Source of the DNA: Chloroflexota bacterium
Lineage (GTDB): Bacteria; Chloroflexota; UBA11872
Direction: 5' to 3'
Length of the DNA: 64,000 nucleotides
NCBI GenBank assembly: GCA_022820025.1
Contig: JAJEGF010000025.1
Span: 62,001-126,000, forward strand
The translations under genes were made by a program, and so were the position numbers. The notes under the pieces are model-generated. The model saw nothing but the letters and a program-made list of their open reading frames with translations, was not told where the DNA came from and made no database searches. This document shows, one piece after another, positions 28,696 to 38,281 of this stretch (the first letter of the stretch is position 1; the number at the start of each line of letters is the position of its first letter).

Positions 28696-29822
28696 GCGCC
28701 AAGCTCCTGATGCTCAGCGGTGATCGGGATCTCACGACAGGCCGACGTGGGCCTTTCCACACAACCCTCGAAGGCCTTGCGGCCGAATTCGATCGTATCG
28801 ACGTGCTTTCGCCGCGAGCCGACGGTGCGCGGACGGTGGAGCCGCATCCGGGCGTACGCGTCGAACCCGCGCCGACCTCGCGCGCGCGCCAGTCGGCCTG
28901 GATGCGTCGCCGGGGCGCCGAACTGTTGCGAGACCACACGCATGGACTGATTGTCAGCCACGACTACGGCATCTTTGCCAACGGCCGGGCAGCGACGCAG
29001 CTGTCGGGTCGCTTTGGGACGCCTTATGTCAGCGAGATTCACCACGTACCGGGTCACCCGAAGCGGGCCCAATGGTGGGAGCCGCTGGCGCAGTTGATCT
29101 ATCGCGTGTATGTAACGCGCGTGGCACGCCGGGCGACTGCCATTCGCGTGGTCAATCGGCGAGAAGTTCCCGACCTGCTGGCGGGCTGGGGCGTGCAGGC
29201 GGAGCGGGTCCTGGTGCTGCCGTCGGCCTACATCGATCGTGATGTCTTCACGCCCCGCGACGCGGCAAAGGACTACGCCCTCGGATTTGTTGGGCGACTG
29301 GTGGCGAACAAGAACCTGGACTACGTCGCCAGGATCTTCGCCGGAGTTGCAGCCGGAGACTCACAGGCGCGGTTTGCCGTCGCCGGCCAGGGGCCAAGGA
29401 TGCGTTCGTTTCGTGGCGCGCTCGCGCGCTCCGGCATCCTGGACCGCGTCAGATTCGTTGAGTGGCTCGACCGTCCCGCCGAACTGGCCGATCTCTACCG
29501 ACGCATGCGCGCGCTTGTTGCTCCTTCACTCAGCGAAGGCGGCCCACGGGTGTGCCTGGAGGCCATGGCCTGCGGCACGCCGGTCTTTGCCACGCCCGTC
29601 GGCGTGATGCCGGAGACTATTGAGCACGGCGTGAACGGCTGGCTGCTGCCATGGAGTGCCGAGGCCGGCGCGGCGATGGTCGAGGATGTGATTCGTGACT
29701 CCGACGGGCTGCGCGAGGCTGGCCGCGCCGCTCGGGCCGCCACGGCTCAGTTTGAGAAGTCCTCCGTGCTTGGCGCCTACGCTGCTTCGTATCGCCGGCT
29801 GGCCGAGAGCGGGGTGACGTGA
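28692..29822 (+). CDS. GT4-family glycosyltransferase
   Basis: 376 residues, GT-B fold. The N-terminal domain is divergent (MSAKLLMLSGDRDLTTGRRG). The C-terminal domain is classic, with GFVGRLVANKNLDYV and SLSEGGPRVCLEAMACGTPVFATPVG carrying the two donor-binding glutamates. GTG start in a 4-base overlap with the previous gene, and the same type of overlap into the next, so expression is coupled. The retaining mechanism is known for the family; substrate unknown. Confidence 0.88.
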   Translation: MSAKLLMLSGDRDLTTGRRGPFHTTLEGLAAEFDRIDVLSPRADGARTVEPHPGVRVEPAPTSRARQSAWMRRRGAELLRDHTHGLIVSHDYGIFANGRAATQLSGRFGTPYVSEIHHVPGHPKRAQWWEPLAQLIYRVYVTRVARRATAIRVVNRREVPDLLAGWGVQAERVLVLPSAYIDRDVFTPRDAAKDYALGFVGRLVANKNLDYVARIFAGVAAGDSQARFAVAGQGPRMRSFRGALARSGILDRVRFVEWLDRPAELADLYRRMRALVAPSLSEGGPRVCLEAMACGTPVFATPVGVMPETIEHGVNGWLLPWSAEAGAAMVEDVIRDSDGLREAGRAARAATAQFEKSSVLGAYAASYRRLAESGVT

Positions 29823-30958
29823 GCCGGCCATCGGACAGCGACCTTCGGCTGCTGTTCGTGACCCAGGAACTCGACCGATCAAGCACCAACCTCGCAGTTG
29901 CCCACACCTGGGCGGCGGGATTGGGTCAAAGAATCGAGGCCGTTCACGTCGTAGCCGCGCGCGTGGGCGACGTTGACCTCCCGTCCAACGTCTTCGTCCA
30001 CGGTCTTGGCCGCGAGCGTGGACGGTCACGCCGGTCGACGGCGATGGCGTTCGCCTGGGTTTGCGCGAAGCTCATCGTTCGACGTCGAGTGAATGTGGCG
30101 TTGGCTCACATGGTGCCTGCCTACGCCGTGGCCGTGTCGCCGATCACTCGCATTACCCGTACGCCGCTGGTGCTCTGGTACACGAGCCACGGGTCGACAC
30201 CGATGTTGAAACGGGCAAACCGCCTGACGAACGCCGCGGTTACCGCCTCGCCCGACAGCTATCCGATACGGAGCGATCGAGCATTCGTCATAGGGCACGG
30301 GATTGATACCAAGCGATTTCGTCCAACGGCCGCGCGCAGGCAGGGGACCGGCCCGGTCATCGGGATGGCCGGACGCCTGACGCCGCTCAAGGGCTTTGAG
30401 CCGGGAATCCGGGCTCTCGCGGAGTTGCGACGCGCCAAATGCCCCGAAGCCACGCTGCGAATCGCCGGCGAGCCCTTTTATTCGTCAGATCGCTCATATG
30501 TCGACGAGTTGCGAAATCTCGCCGATAGGCTAGGCGTGCGTAACGCGGTGGAGTTGGTGGGCGCTGTACGCGGTGACGAGATGGCGGGGTTCTATGGATC
30601 GCTGGATGTGTTTGTGAATTGGCGTGCGCAACCGGCCCTGGACAAGACGGGTCTGGAGGCTCTGGCTTGCGCCACGCCGTTGGTGACCAACAACAGCGCC
30701 TACGGCGGCGTGCTGGGAGAGCTGGCCGATGCGGTACTCGTCGGCGACTCCGGTTCGGAACTGGCTGCCGGACTGACTCGTCTGCTCGGTTTGCCGGCTG
30801 AACACAAGCAGACCTCCGTCAAGCGTTTGCGATCTGCCGTCATTCGCGAACACGGTGCGAGCGGGTGGGCCGAACGCCTGGTGCGCGTCTGTAACGCGCT
30901 GCGCGCGGGCGCGCGACCCCCGTTCCCGTCAGTTGCGGAGTCGGACGACGCGCCATGA
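29819..30958 (+). CDS. GT4-like glycosyltransferase
   Basis: 379-residue GT-B protein. The N-terminal part LRLLFVTQELDRSSTNLAVAH is atypical. The C-terminal half has GMAGRLTPLKGFEPGI and the donor-side DKTGLEALACATPLVTNNSAYGG. Only the second glutamate of the usual E-x7-E pair is evident; the first position is occupied by Gln/Ala-rich sequence (NWRAQPALD). It may still be active, but donor binding is probably altered. GTG start overlaps the previous stop; the stop overlaps the acyltransferase start. Confidence 0.82.
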   Translation: MSRPSDSDLRLLFVTQELDRSSTNLAVAHTWAAGLGQRIEAVHVVAARVGDVDLPSNVFVHGLGRERGRSRRSTAMAFAWVCAKLIVRRRVNVALAHMVPAYAVAVSPITRITRTPLVLWYTSHGSTPMLKRANRLTNAAVTASPDSYPIRSDRAFVIGHGIDTKRFRPTAARRQGTGPVIGMAGRLTPLKGFEPGIRALAELRRAKCPEATLRIAGEPFYSSDRSYVDELRNLADRLGVRNAVELVGAVRGDEMAGFYGSLDVFVNWRAQPALDKTGLEALACATPLVTNNSAYGGVLGELADAVLVGDSGSELAAGLTRLLGLPAEHKQTSVKRLRSAVIREHGASGWAERLVRVCNALRAGARPPFPSVAESDDAP

Positions 30959-31560
30959 ACCTGGACCCGTCGAGGCAGCTTGCCCGTCTTGTCGGTCAGT
31001 TGCCGGACCTGCAGATCATCCCCCCGTACCAGCGCCTGCTCTGGACACTTCGAGCAATGCTGCTGCGGCGGGCGGCCGGTGTGACCTGCGGCCAGCGAGT
31101 TCGAGTGGACAGTCGCTTCTACTACCCGGCCGGCCTGCGCCTGAACCTGGGCGACGGCACGCACATAAAGCGTGACGTGCGTGCTGGGTGGGAGCCGGGG
31201 CGTGCGCCCAACACCGAACTCTCGATCGGGCCCGGAACTGAGGTCCTGTCCGAGACGCACCTCGATTGCACGGGCGGCATTCAGGTGGGCGAGCGATCGC
31301 ACATCGGGCGTCGCTCGACCATCTACACCCACCGCCATGTGCTGGACCGCCGGGACACGCCGGCGTTGGATGCGCCCATCGAGACGGCGCCGGTGATCAT
31401 TGGCAACGACGTCATGCTCTATAGCGAGGTCGTGGTGCTGCCTGGCGTGACTATCGGCGACGGAGCGGTCGTGGCCGTGCGTTCGGTCGTGTCCGACGAC
31501 GTGCCGCCGTACGCGATCGTGGCGGGGATGCCCGCGCGGGTCATCCGGGAGCGAGCGTAG
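30955..31560 (+). CDS. Left-handed beta-helix (hexapeptide-repeat) O-acetyltransferase
   Basis: 201 residues. The C-terminal two thirds consist of imperfect hexapeptide repeats (IGPGTE, VGERSH, IGNDVM, PGVTIGDGAVV) ending in VVSDDVPPYAIVAGMPARVIRERA, the standard close of the MaaA/NodL/WcaF-like acetyl-CoA-dependent group. The likely catalytic His lies in the STIYTHRHV segment. In a polysaccharide operon the product probably acetylates a sugar residue before export. ATG start in an ATGA overlap with the preceding gene. Confidence 0.9.
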   Translation: MNLDPSRQLARLVGQLPDLQIIPPYQRLLWTLRAMLLRRAAGVTCGQRVRVDSRFYYPAGLRLNLGDGTHIKRDVRAGWEPGRAPNTELSIGPGTEVLSETHLDCTGGIQVGERSHIGRRSTIYTHRHVLDRRDTPALDAPIETAPVIIGNDVMLYSEVVVLPGVTIGDGAVVAVRSVVSDDVPPYAIVAGMPARVIRERA

Positions 31561-31564
31561 GGCC

Positions 31565-33373
31565 GTGATGGTTGATGTCATTCAGTCGCCGACGTTGACC
31601 GCGCGTGCCGCATGGGTGCTGGCAACGGCGTCATCGGCTTTTGAACGCCTGCGGGATAACAACGGCTACACGCGGTGCCCGGAGCACAAAGTCGACCATA
31701 CCGGCAAGACGGCCCGCAGCATCGTGATCAACTGTGCGCTGCACGCGCACACGAATCAGGATCGGTATCTGTCAAGGGCCGTGGCAACGGCCAGGCGCGT
31801 GGCGGCGCGCCTCGCGCCCGACCCAGGCGCAGACGGAGCCTGGGTGTTTTTTCCAGGCCTTCACGATCCTCGCAACAACTCGACCAACATCATCGACGCC
31901 GGAGAATGCGTGGACGCCCTGGCAACGCTGTTGCTGCATGCTGGCGATGAGCTGGCGGCGGATGACCGGCTGTCGATCGAACAGGCGATTCGGCTCTGCT
32001 GCGACACCTACCTGCGAAACAACGTCGTCGACAAACCAGTCGTCAATCAGCGGCTCTGGGGCGCCATGGGATTGGCGGCAGCTTCGGCCGCGCTGGACGA
32101 GCCGGCCTGGGCACGGGCCGTCGTGGATTCGGTGAGCGGCGCGCTGGCCGAAATGCGGTCGGATGGCTCCTTCGCGTACGTGCGCGATGCGGCCTTGCTG
32201 GGGGAAGGCGTCGGAATCACCGACCTGACGGTCCACTACCACAGCCGCTGTGTGGCCTTCGCTCGCTACGCCCTGCGGCACATCAATGCGGAAGCGTCGT
32301 TCGAGGACCGCCTGTGCGATGGCGCTGATTTTCTAGCGTTTGTGCTTCGGCCCGACGGCGTGATGCCGCTGGGCCTTGAAGGCAAGCGGTGGTTTTGGGA
32401 CGCGGACGCGGAGGTCGGCTCGGCGCCGTACGGCGCGTATGTGCTGGCGGCCGACGGTCGTTCGTCGCTGTTGCCGTTGGCCGGACGAGTTGCGGCCCAG
32501 AGCGCCGCCGCGATGGGCGAGGGCGGGCTGATTGATGCGACTACGGGCGCCCCGGCCTTCGTCTGCCGGTACATGCACACGGCGGACCTCGCCTGGCTGG
32601 CGCGGGCTCACGCGGCGGCCGACCTAGACGACTTGCCGAGCAACCCGCCCACGGGCGGACGCTCCGCTCCGGCCGTCGCGCGTGACGCCGGCGTGGCCCG
32701 GCTGGAGTCTCCGCGTCTGTGCGCGCTGGTTCGAACACACAAACAACCGGCCGACCGGCTGGTCGGCGGCCGCATTGGTGGTGGCGGCCTGGTCTACGTA
32801 GGGAACGCCCGTGCCGGCTGGCGGAACGAGTTGCGCTTTCGCTCAGAGCCGGACATACCGGAGGCAACCTGGGAGGTTTCGCCAGGTCCTCGGCGTCGGA
32901 TGCTGCCTGACCTGCGACGCGTCCTGGCTCGCCGCGAATCGCGCTTTCTCCTGCACATTGCACGCTCGCACGCGTATGCCGGGCGCCGGCGGTACGCGCT
33001 CGATTTCCTATGGCGTCACTTTGGTCCGCCGGCCTGGCGTGCAAGCCGGCGTTGGCTGTCCAGCCATGCCCTTCAGGGCGACGTCGAAGTCACCGACGAC
33101 GAATTGACGGTCGCATCCGGTTTGGCGCTTGCCGACGGACGTGCACACGACGGGGTGCGAACCAGGCGAACCTATCGGGTTGAGGCAAGCGACCTTGCGG
33201 TCCGCGACCAGCTTGAGACCTCGAACGACATGGCAGACGCGCGGTATTTGCTGCCGGCCGCGACGCGGGAGCTGCAGGTCGACTCGGATGCTCCCTGGCG
33301 CCGGGCGGGGAACGTCATCGAGATTGGCCCGCTCCCGGCGGACGCCACGGTGTGCGTCGAGTATCGGATCTAG
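31565..33373 (+). CDS. Putative alpha/alpha-toroid glycan-acting enzyme (heparinase II/III- or epimerase-like)
   Basis: 602 residues without a signal peptide. Residues about 10-350 alternate helices and conserved aromatic/acidic loops (NNGYTRCPEHKVDHTGKTARS, DPRNNSTNIIDAGECVDALATLL, WGAMGLAAASAAL), as in alpha/alpha toroids of polysaccharide lyases, C5-epimerases and some glycosidases. Residues about 370-602 are strand-rich, like the beta-sandwich that follows the toroid in heparinase II/III proteins. I cannot assign catalytic residues. Start is GTG immediately followed by ATG. Its place among glycosyltransferases suggests it acts on the same glycan or its intermediate, in the cytoplasm unless exported otherwise. 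Confidence 0.5.
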   Translation: MMVDVIQSPTLTARAAWVLATASSAFERLRDNNGYTRCPEHKVDHTGKTARSIVINCALHAHTNQDRYLSRAVATARRVAARLAPDPGADGAWVFFPGLHDPRNNSTNIIDAGECVDALATLLLHAGDELAADDRLSIEQAIRLCCDTYLRNNVVDKPVVNQRLWGAMGLAAASAALDEPAWARAVVDSVSGALAEMRSDGSFAYVRDAALLGEGVGITDLTVHYHSRCVAFARYALRHINAEASFEDRLCDGADFLAFVLRPDGVMPLGLEGKRWFWDADAEVGSAPYGAYVLAADGRSSLLPLAGRVAAQSAAAMGEGGLIDATTGAPAFVCRYMHTADLAWLARAHAAADLDDLPSNPPTGGRSAPAVARDAGVARLESPRLCALVRTHKQPADRLVGGRIGGGGLVYVGNARAGWRNELRFRSEPDIPEATWEVSPGPRRRMLPDLRRVLARRESRFLLHIARSHAYAGRRRYALDFLWRHFGPPAWRASRRWLSSHALQGDVEVTDDELTVASGLALADGRAHDGVRTRRTYRVEASDLAVRDQLETSNDMADARYLLPAATRELQVDSDAPWRRAGNVIEIGPLPADATVCVEYRI

Positions 33374-33375
33374 GC

Positions 33376-34584
33376 GTGGACGCGTCGCTGCGCATCGTGA
33401 TGGTTGCGAACGCGCGGATTCCCAGCGAACGCGCCCATCCGCTGCAGATCATGCACATGGCCGCTGGCTTTGCGTCAGGCGGGGCCACCGTATTGCTCGC
33501 GTACGCCCGCCGTGCGAACACCGCGGCCATGCGCGCCGTGAGCGACCCGTTCCAGTTTGCCGGCGTATCCAAGACGTTCGCATTGGTCGGACTGCCGACG
33601 GTCGACGCCATCAAGCGCGTCACGATCGACTGGCCGATCCTCAATCATGGCCCGATCAGGCTTGCCGCGCACCTGCTGCAGCTCTGGTCGTTCGCCGTCG
33701 CCGCGCTCACCGTCGTGCGTCGGTGGAAGCCGCACGTGGTCTACAGCCGCGATCTGCTGCCCCTGGCGGTCTTGCGGCTGCTCTTGGGACAGCCGGCTCG
33801 CTTTTGCTTTGAGGTGCATACCGTGCCTCGCTCGCGCCTGTCGGCGGTCCTGCACCTGTGGGCCGCGCGCCGGATGGATGCAGTGATTGCCATCACTGAA
33901 GGCCTGCGGCGGTGGTATGTCGAGGCTGGATTCGAACCGAATCGGCTATACGTTGCGCCGGACGCCGTGGACATCGAGGCGTTTGCAGATCGCGACCGCG
34001 GCGCGGCGAGGACCGAAGTCGGCATACCGGACGACGCGCCCGTCGTCTGCTATCTGGGCCACCTGTATCCATGGAAGGGCGTGGACACGCTGGTCGAGGC
34101 GGCGCGGCGCGCATCGACGGACGTTCAGTGGATCATTGTGGGCGGCATTCCGCCTGACCTGGATCGCATCAGGGCGGCGGCCTCTGATCTGCCAAACGTT
34201 CACGTCACCGGCCACCTGGCGCCCGACGATGCGCGCAAATACCTGGTCGCCGCGGACGTGGCGGTGATTCCGTTCAGCGCTCGGCAGGTCATCTCCCGCG
34301 AACACACGTCGCCTCTGAAACTGTTCGAATACATGGCCGCCGAGCGTCCGATGGTGGCCAGTGACTTACCCTCACTGCGCGAGGTCTTGCACGATGAACG
34401 CAACGCCCTGCTCGTGGCGCCCGACGAGCCGAGCGCGCTGGCAAGCGCCGTCGATCGTCTGCTGACCGACAAGGCGCTGGCTGCCCGCCTGGCCAGCGCC
34501 GCTCGTTTGGAGGTGGAGAGCCGTACATGGACGCAGCGCGCCGCGGCTATCCGCGAATTCCTGGAATCTGCGCCGGCCTCTTGA
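33376..34584 (+). CDS. GT4-family glycosyltransferase
   Basis: 402-residue GT-B transferase. The N-terminal VMVANARIPSERAHPLQI is followed by DLLPLAVLRLLLG, FEVHTVPRSRL, and the C-terminal CYLGHLYPWKGVDTLVEAARRA and REHTSPLKLFEYMAAERPMVAS with donor-site glutamates. The frame opens 8 codons earlier, inside the preceding gene, but a GTG two bases after that gene's stop fits the local pattern. Substrate unknown. Confidence 0.88.
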   Translation: MDASLRIVMVANARIPSERAHPLQIMHMAAGFASGGATVLLAYARRANTAAMRAVSDPFQFAGVSKTFALVGLPTVDAIKRVTIDWPILNHGPIRLAAHLLQLWSFAVAALTVVRRWKPHVVYSRDLLPLAVLRLLLGQPARFCFEVHTVPRSRLSAVLHLWAARRMDAVIAITEGLRRWYVEAGFEPNRLYVAPDAVDIEAFADRDRGAARTEVGIPDDAPVVCYLGHLYPWKGVDTLVEAARRASTDVQWIIVGGIPPDLDRIRAAASDLPNVHVTGHLAPDDARKYLVAADVAVIPFSARQVISREHTSPLKLFEYMAAERPMVASDLPSLREVLHDERNALLVAPDEPSALASAVDRLLTDKALAARLASAARLEVESRTWTQRAAAIREFLESAPAS

Positions 34585-37154
34585 GACAGCTGGGCCAAAC
34601 TCTCGCCGGGATTCTCGCTGGGCTTGAACAGGCCTCGACCGCGCAGCGTCGCGCGCTTGTAGCCACTGGCCTATTGGCGCCGCTGCTGGTGCTCTATCGC
34701 GATCTGCTCTTTGCCGGCGCTCCCTGGCTGGACCTTGACCTGCTGTTGAGTTACCAGCCCCGGTATGCCCTGCTTGCCGAGGGCGTCCGCGAAGGACGAA
34801 TCCCGCTGTGGGCCGACGGCATGCTGGCGGGCTTCCCGGTCGCGTTTTCCGAATTCGGCTGGTTCTACCCGCTGACCTGGCTGCTGCTTTGGATCTTCGA
34901 GCCGCTGCGCGCCTATTTCATTGAACTGGCGCTGGGCCTGGCCCTCGCGTCCGCGGCGGCCTATTGGCTGGGCCGGGTGTGGGGGCTGACCCGGCCCGGC
35001 GCCTTCGTGGCCGCGTTTCTCTTCACCTACGGCGGATTCGTTTTCGCAACGTCTCGATTCCTCAACTACGCCGACATATTTTTCGCGCTGCCGGCGGGAA
35101 TCGGCGCAATTGAACTTATAGCCCGTGGGCAACGCCGCTACAGCGGGCTCCTGGCGATTTGTGCCGCCGTTACCGTGCTGGCCGGCCATCCGCAGATTGC
35201 GTTGCTGTGGGGTTTCGTCTGGCTGCTCTTCGCCGCCACGCGATTCTGGTGGAACTGGGGTGACCTTGGACTTGCACGGGCGGCGAAAAACGCGGGATGG
35301 ACAGGTGTCGCTGCCGTCGTGGGCCTGGCCGTCGGCGCCGTCCGACTCCTGCCAACGCTTACAACCACGGATCTCTCCGCTCGGGCTGGCGGGCTTGACT
35401 TTGCCACCGCGTCGCAAGGGTCGATTCCGCCGTGGAGCCTCATTGTGGGCTACCTGTATCCGTCATTCGAGATTCCCCGAGTGCTGAATGAAACCCTCAA
35501 TGCCGAAGAACTTCTCTACCTCGGGCTTGCCGGGCCGGCGCTGGCGCTGATCGCGGTGGTAACCGGTTGGCGGCGGCGGCTCATCTGGTTCCTGAGCGGT
35601 CTTGTCCTGCTGACCTGGATCCTGTCCATGGGCTCGTACAGCCTCGGCTTTCCCTTGCTCCATAAGTTGCCGCTCTTTGAGTTCTTCCGCCAGCCAGCAC
35701 GTTTCGGAATCGTGGCGTCGTTCGGTTTGGCATTCCTGGCGGCGATCGGGATTGAGCGGATAGGCGCCGACGATCTCCGCTCGAGCCTGCTGGTGCGCTG
35801 GATCGGCCGCGCCTGGGTGTGGCTGGCCGGGCTGATCGGAGCGGGAACGGTCGCTGCCACGATCGTGCTTTCCGGATTTGCCTTCCTGATTGTTCCCTAC
35901 GCCTACGACTACATCGATCGGGCCATCGTCGGCTCGGAAGGGCGATTCCTGACCGCCGAACGCTATTACCGCACGTTCGATCAGCTGTACGAACAAATGA
36001 CGGCCGCGTTCAGCCTTGAGTTTTGGGCGCCGCGCTGGACGCTGTTGGCGGCACTGCTGACCGCCCTGGTGTTCTGGCGCTATCTGCGCGGCCGAATAGC
36101 ACCGACCAGCACCTTGGCCGCGCTTGGCGTGGTGCTGGCGTTTGACGTGTTGCTGGCGCCGTTCCACGGGATTCCAACCGTGCCCGGTGACTGGTACGCC
36201 CGAGATCCGCAGGCCGCCAGCGTGGTGCCGGCGGACTCCGACAGCGACTGGCGGGTGTTCTCGTACCGCAGCCAGGCACAGAAGTTTGAGCTGTCAACCG
36301 CCGCGGGAACGGAGTTGGATCGAACGCGCCGCGATCTGCTGGAGTACGTCTTTCTCAATGAAACGCTCGCGCCCAACCTCCCCATGGCGGGTGGGCGTGC
36401 GTCAATCGACGGCTACGAGAACCTGATGCCGCGGGCCACCGCCGAGTACCTTGCCTATGTCGGCAGCGAGCGCTCCACGGTTGCCGGCTTCGCATCGGAC
36501 GCGGCCCTGGATGCCGATGCGCGCACCGAGATGCTGCGGCGTCGTGCGCCTGCCCTGGCGGCCGCGAACGTGCGCTTCGTGACCTCAGGCGTGCCGGTTG
36601 ATGTACCCGCCCTGCGCCAGGTCCGGGTGGAAGACCTTGCACTGCCGCCGTGGGCATCGGTTAACCAGAATCTGTACGTATATGAAGTTGCGGACTGGGC
36701 TCCGCGCGCGTGGGTCGCGCATGACTGGCGGATCATCGAGCCGGGGGCGTCAACGTCTTCCATGCTGGATGCTCTCGCCGATCGTCCGGACCTGCCGATG
36801 GTCGATCGTGATCCCGGGATTCGTGCGACGAACGGCGACGGCATCGACGTGGTGCATCCCCCGGAACGCAGCGCAGGCGCGGTAACCGTGCGGGTGGAGT
36901 TGAGCCAGCCTGGATTGCTGGTGTTCAACGAGGCGATGTTTCCGGGGTGGAAGGCAAGCGTGAACGGGCGCCCAACGGAAATGGTCACGGTGAACGCGCT
37001 TATGCGCGGGGTGCCGATCGCCAGCGCCGGTCCGCACACGGTCGCGATGACGTATGAGCCGCCGGGCTTTGCTGCCGGTCTCGTGGTCTCCTTCGTGGCT
37101 CTGGGAGCGATGGTCGTGCTGGCTGCCGCAGGAATCTGGGCCGACCGCCGGTGA
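34527..37154 (+). CDS. YfhO-like multi-spanning membrane protein
   Basis: 875 residues with about a dozen hydrophobic segments in the first 520 and a large extracytoplasmic tail. The early motif DLDLLLSYQPRYALLAEGVREGRIPLW and the C-terminal LLVFNEAMFPGWKASVNG are hallmarks of the YfhO family, GT-C-like proteins linked to glycosylation of surface polymers from undecaprenyl-phosphate sugars. The ATG has GGAGAG at good distance but overlaps the previous gene by 58 bases. A TTG at 34581 would give the NTGA overlap common in this locus. Either start leaves the membrane part intact. Confidence 0.8.
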   Translation: MDAARRGYPRIPGICAGLLRQLGQTLAGILAGLEQASTAQRRALVATGLLAPLLVLYRDLLFAGAPWLDLDLLLSYQPRYALLAEGVREGRIPLWADGMLAGFPVAFSEFGWFYPLTWLLLWIFEPLRAYFIELALGLALASAAAYWLGRVWGLTRPGAFVAAFLFTYGGFVFATSRFLNYADIFFALPAGIGAIELIARGQRRYSGLLAICAAVTVLAGHPQIALLWGFVWLLFAATRFWWNWGDLGLARAAKNAGWTGVAAVVGLAVGAVRLLPTLTTTDLSARAGGLDFATASQGSIPPWSLIVGYLYPSFEIPRVLNETLNAEELLYLGLAGPALALIAVVTGWRRRLIWFLSGLVLLTWILSMGSYSLGFPLLHKLPLFEFFRQPARFGIVASFGLAFLAAIGIERIGADDLRSSLLVRWIGRAWVWLAGLIGAGTVAATIVLSGFAFLIVPYAYDYIDRAIVGSEGRFLTAERYYRTFDQLYEQMTAAFSLEFWAPRWTLLAALLTALVFWRYLRGRIAPTSTLAALGVVLAFDVLLAPFHGIPTVPGDWYARDPQAASVVPADSDSDWRVFSYRSQAQKFELSTAAGTELDRTRRDLLEYVFLNETLAPNLPMAGGRASIDGYENLMPRATAEYLAYVGSERSTVAGFASDAALDADARTEMLRRRAPALAAANVRFVTSGVPVDVPALRQVRVEDLALPPWASVNQNLYVYEVADWAPRAWVAHDWRIIEPGASTSSMLDALADRPDLPMVDRDPGIRATNGDGIDVVHPPERSAGAVTVRVELSQPGLLVFNEAMFPGWKASVNGRPTEMVTVNALMRGVPIASAGPHTVAMTYEPPGFAAGLVVSFVALGAMVVLAAAGIWADRR

Positions 37155-38281
37155 AGCTGGCGTTGGTCAGCGATGCCCTCGATCCAACCAATGGATGGGG
37201 GCGTTACGCGGGCGAGCTGGCACGGGAGCTGATCGCCGCGGGAGTTGACCTGCGTCTCGTCAGTCCCCGCAGCCTGGCGACGATGGCCGACTTGTGCGAC
37301 CACCCGGACCACATAGCCATTCCCTCGTTTCAACACGGGCGGCGCCATCCGCTTCGGGTCCTCCAGCGCACGTTTCCGCCGCTGCAAAGAGCCCTCCGAG
37401 GCGTGGAGGTCATTCACTGCCTCGTGGAGCCGTACGCGCCAGCGGTAGCACTGGCGGCGGGTCGACGGCCGTACCTCGTGTCGCTCGTTGGAACGTATTC
37501 CATCCCCTCCGGGCGGCCGAAGTTGGAGCGCTGGGCGCTGCGCTGGGCGCTGCGGCGGGCGCGAGGCCTGCCTGCCATCAGTGGATATACCCGACAACGA
37601 GTCGAGAACGACTTAGACGTGACGCAAACGAGCGTCGTACCACTGGCGGTGCGGACCGAGGACTTCCAGCGCGAGCGTCCGCCGCATCGAGAATCCGGGC
37701 TCATTGTCTCGGTCGGCGAATGCAAACCTCGTAAGGGATTCGACCTGGCGCTTGAGGCATTTGCGCAACTCAAGTCCGAGGGCGTTGCCGACCGATACGT
37801 CATAGTTGGACCGATCAATCCATCGTCGCCATACGTCGCTGGGCTGCTCGGCAGGATTCGCGAGCTAGGGCTCGATAGGGACGTCACGCTGACCGGCGTG
37901 GTCAGCGAGGACGAACTCGTGGACTGGTACTACCGCGCACGCGTCGTGACGATGCCGTACCGGCTGGCAGGATCCGATTTCGACGGTTTCGGCCTGGTGC
38001 TGCTGGAAGCGAACGCCTGCGGGACGCCCGTCGTCAGCGCCCGCGATTCGGGGGCCGAGGAGCCGGTCGTGCACGGCGAGAACGGTCTGCTGGTTCAACC
38101 GGATAGCGTTCCAGCCTTGACCGATGCGCTGCGCACCGTCCTAACCGATACGGCCTACTGGCAGGCGCTGGCCGAGGGGGCGCGATGCCGGGCGGCCGCA
38201 ATGTCGTGGCGCCGGTCCGCGGAGCGGCTGCTGGAGGTCTACGCCGACGTACTGGGGCGTCGCCTGGAGGCGCGAGCGTGA
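37151..38281 (+). CDS. GT4-family glycosyltransferase
   Basis: 376 residues. MKLALVSDALDPTNGWGRYAGEL is the acceptor-domain start with its glycine loop. VSVGECKPRKGFDLALEAF and DFDGFGLVLLEANACGTPVVSA form the donor side with Glu pair. The short LPAISGYTR linker is typical of mannosyl/rhamnosyl-type GT4 members, though that does not define the donor. GTG start overlaps the YfhO-like stop; the end overlaps the flippase start. Confidence 0.9.
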   Translation: MKLALVSDALDPTNGWGRYAGELARELIAAGVDLRLVSPRSLATMADLCDHPDHIAIPSFQHGRRHPLRVLQRTFPPLQRALRGVEVIHCLVEPYAPAVALAAGRRPYLVSLVGTYSIPSGRPKLERWALRWALRRARGLPAISGYTRQRVENDLDVTQTSVVPLAVRTEDFQRERPPHRESGLIVSVGECKPRKGFDLALEAFAQLKSEGVADRYVIVGPINPSSPYVAGLLGRIRELGLDRDVTLTGVVSEDELVDWYYRARVVTMPYRLAGSDFDGFGLVLLEANACGTPVVSARDSGAEEPVVHGENGLLVQPDSVPALTDALRTVLTDTAYWQALAEGARCRAAAMSWRRSAERLLEVYADVLGRRLEARA

